5,452 nucleotides of DNA from DATGYC01 sp035298385. Lineage in GTDB: Bacteria; Bacillota; Sulfobacillia; Symbiobacteriales; Symbiobacteriaceae. The stretch spans positions 1 through 5,452 of the forward strand of contig DATGYC010000303.1 in assembly GCA_035298385.1 (NCBI GenBank), written 5' to 3'. Below, piece by piece: positions 4,997 through 5,452 of this stretch. Made by a program: the position numbers and the translations under genes. Below the pieces are notes generated by a model. It saw nothing but the letters and a program-made list of their open reading frames with translations. It did not search any database and had not been told where the DNA came from. Positions within the stretch are counted from its first letter, which is position 1. Every line of letters begins with the position of its first letter.

Positions 4997-5452
4997 ATGG
5001 TTATGGGTTCTTCGAAGATCGGTACCGATGTACTGATCATCGGTGCCGGCCCGGGCGGTTACGTGGCTGCTCAGCGCTGTGGTGAGCTCGGTCTGACCAC
5101 CACGCTCGTGGAGAATGTGGAGCTCGGCGGTACGTGCCTCAACGTGGGTTGCATTCCGTCCAAGGCGCTGATCAACGTCGGTGACCTAGTCAACAAGGTC
5201 AAGGAAGGCGCGGAGCGCGGTATCGTCCTGAACGGCGAGATCTCGATCGACTTCGCCAAGACCCAGGACTGGAAGAACAACAAGGTCGTCAAGCGCCTGA
5301 CCACGGGTGTCGGCGCGCTGATGAAGGCGGCTGATGTCGAGGTCGTGCGCGGCAAGGCGCACTTCAAGGACTCGCACACCGTCCAGATCGACATCGAGGG
5401 CGGCCAGGCGGCGATCTACGGCTTCAAGTACTGCATCATCGCCACGGGTTCG
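4997..5452 (+). CDS. pdhD: Dihydrolipoamide dehydrogenase (E3), N-terminal part (3' end outside window)
   Basis: The frame opens at ATG 4997 and stays open to the window end, giving 152 codons of an expected 460-470. The dinucleotide-binding motif GAGPGG (16-21) binds FAD, and the redox-active disulfide motif GGTCLNVGCIPSK carries Cys47 and Cys52. IIATGS at the end is the conserved segment after the first FAD subdomain. E3 reoxidises dihydrolipoyl-E2 and reduces NAD+. A GGAGG site at 4982-4986, within the end of pdhC, is 10 nt from this ATG and 16 nt from the alternative ATG at 5003, so 4997 is preferred. No N-terminal lipoyl domain is fused to this E3, unlike in some Gram-positive bacteria. 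The 2-bp gap to pdhC (TAA CC ATG) suggests coupling. Confidence 0.95.
   Translation, partial: MVMGSSKIGTDVLIIGAGPGGYVAAQRCGELGLTTTLVENVELGGTCLNVGCIPSKALINVGDLVNKVKEGAERGIVLNGEISIDFAKTQDWKNNKVVKRLTTGVGALMKAADVEVVRGKAHFKDSHTVQIDIEGGQAAIYGFKYCIIATGS

Overview
The window carries most of a pyruvate dehydrogenase (PDH) type 2-oxoacid dehydrogenase operon on the + strand: E1 alpha, E1 beta, E2, and the first 152 codons of E3. Upstream and divergent lies a small ArsR-family regulator on the - strand. The left edge holds the 3' end of a CLC-type anion channel/antiporter gene on the + strand. Coding DNA is G+C-rich with GC-biased third positions. The arsR-pdhA intergenic region is visibly A+T-rich and contains good sigma70/sigmaA-type promoters. 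Strong AGGAGG-like Shine-Dalgarno (SD) sites, a split E1 alpha/E1 beta and an E1 resembling Bacillus-type PdhA/PdhB suggest a G+C-rich Gram-positive (Firmicutes-like) bacterium. This taxonomic guess is weak; Chloroflexota or Actinobacteria-like lineages are not excluded.

Layout: 2-625, C-terminal half of a CLC protein. About 625-792, seven full and one partial copy of a 22-bp direct repeat, starting on the last base of the CLC stop codon. 814-840, a perfect 12-bp-stem hairpin that works as a terminator for the leftward arsR transcript. 861-1187, arsR (- strand). 1188-1486, divergent control region with a promoter for each direction, TATTGA-type inverted repeats next to and over the pdhA -35 box, and a 5'-leader hairpin. 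1487-5452, pdhA-pdhB-(hairpin)-pdhC-pdhD.

The four enzymes act as one complex. E1 (alpha2beta2, ThDP) decarboxylates the 2-oxoacid and reductively acylates the lipoyl arm of E2. E2 transfers the acyl group to CoA. E3 reoxidises the dihydrolipoyl group with FAD and NAD+. The pdhA/pdhB and pdhC/pdhD junctions are almost identical (TAACCATGG), implying translational coupling within each pair, while pdhB and pdhC are separated by a 77-bp spacer with a GC-rich hairpin.

No wholly new system is evident. The parts most worth following up are the 22-bp iteron-like array, the ArsR/PDH divergent control region, and the two RNA hairpins in the operon.
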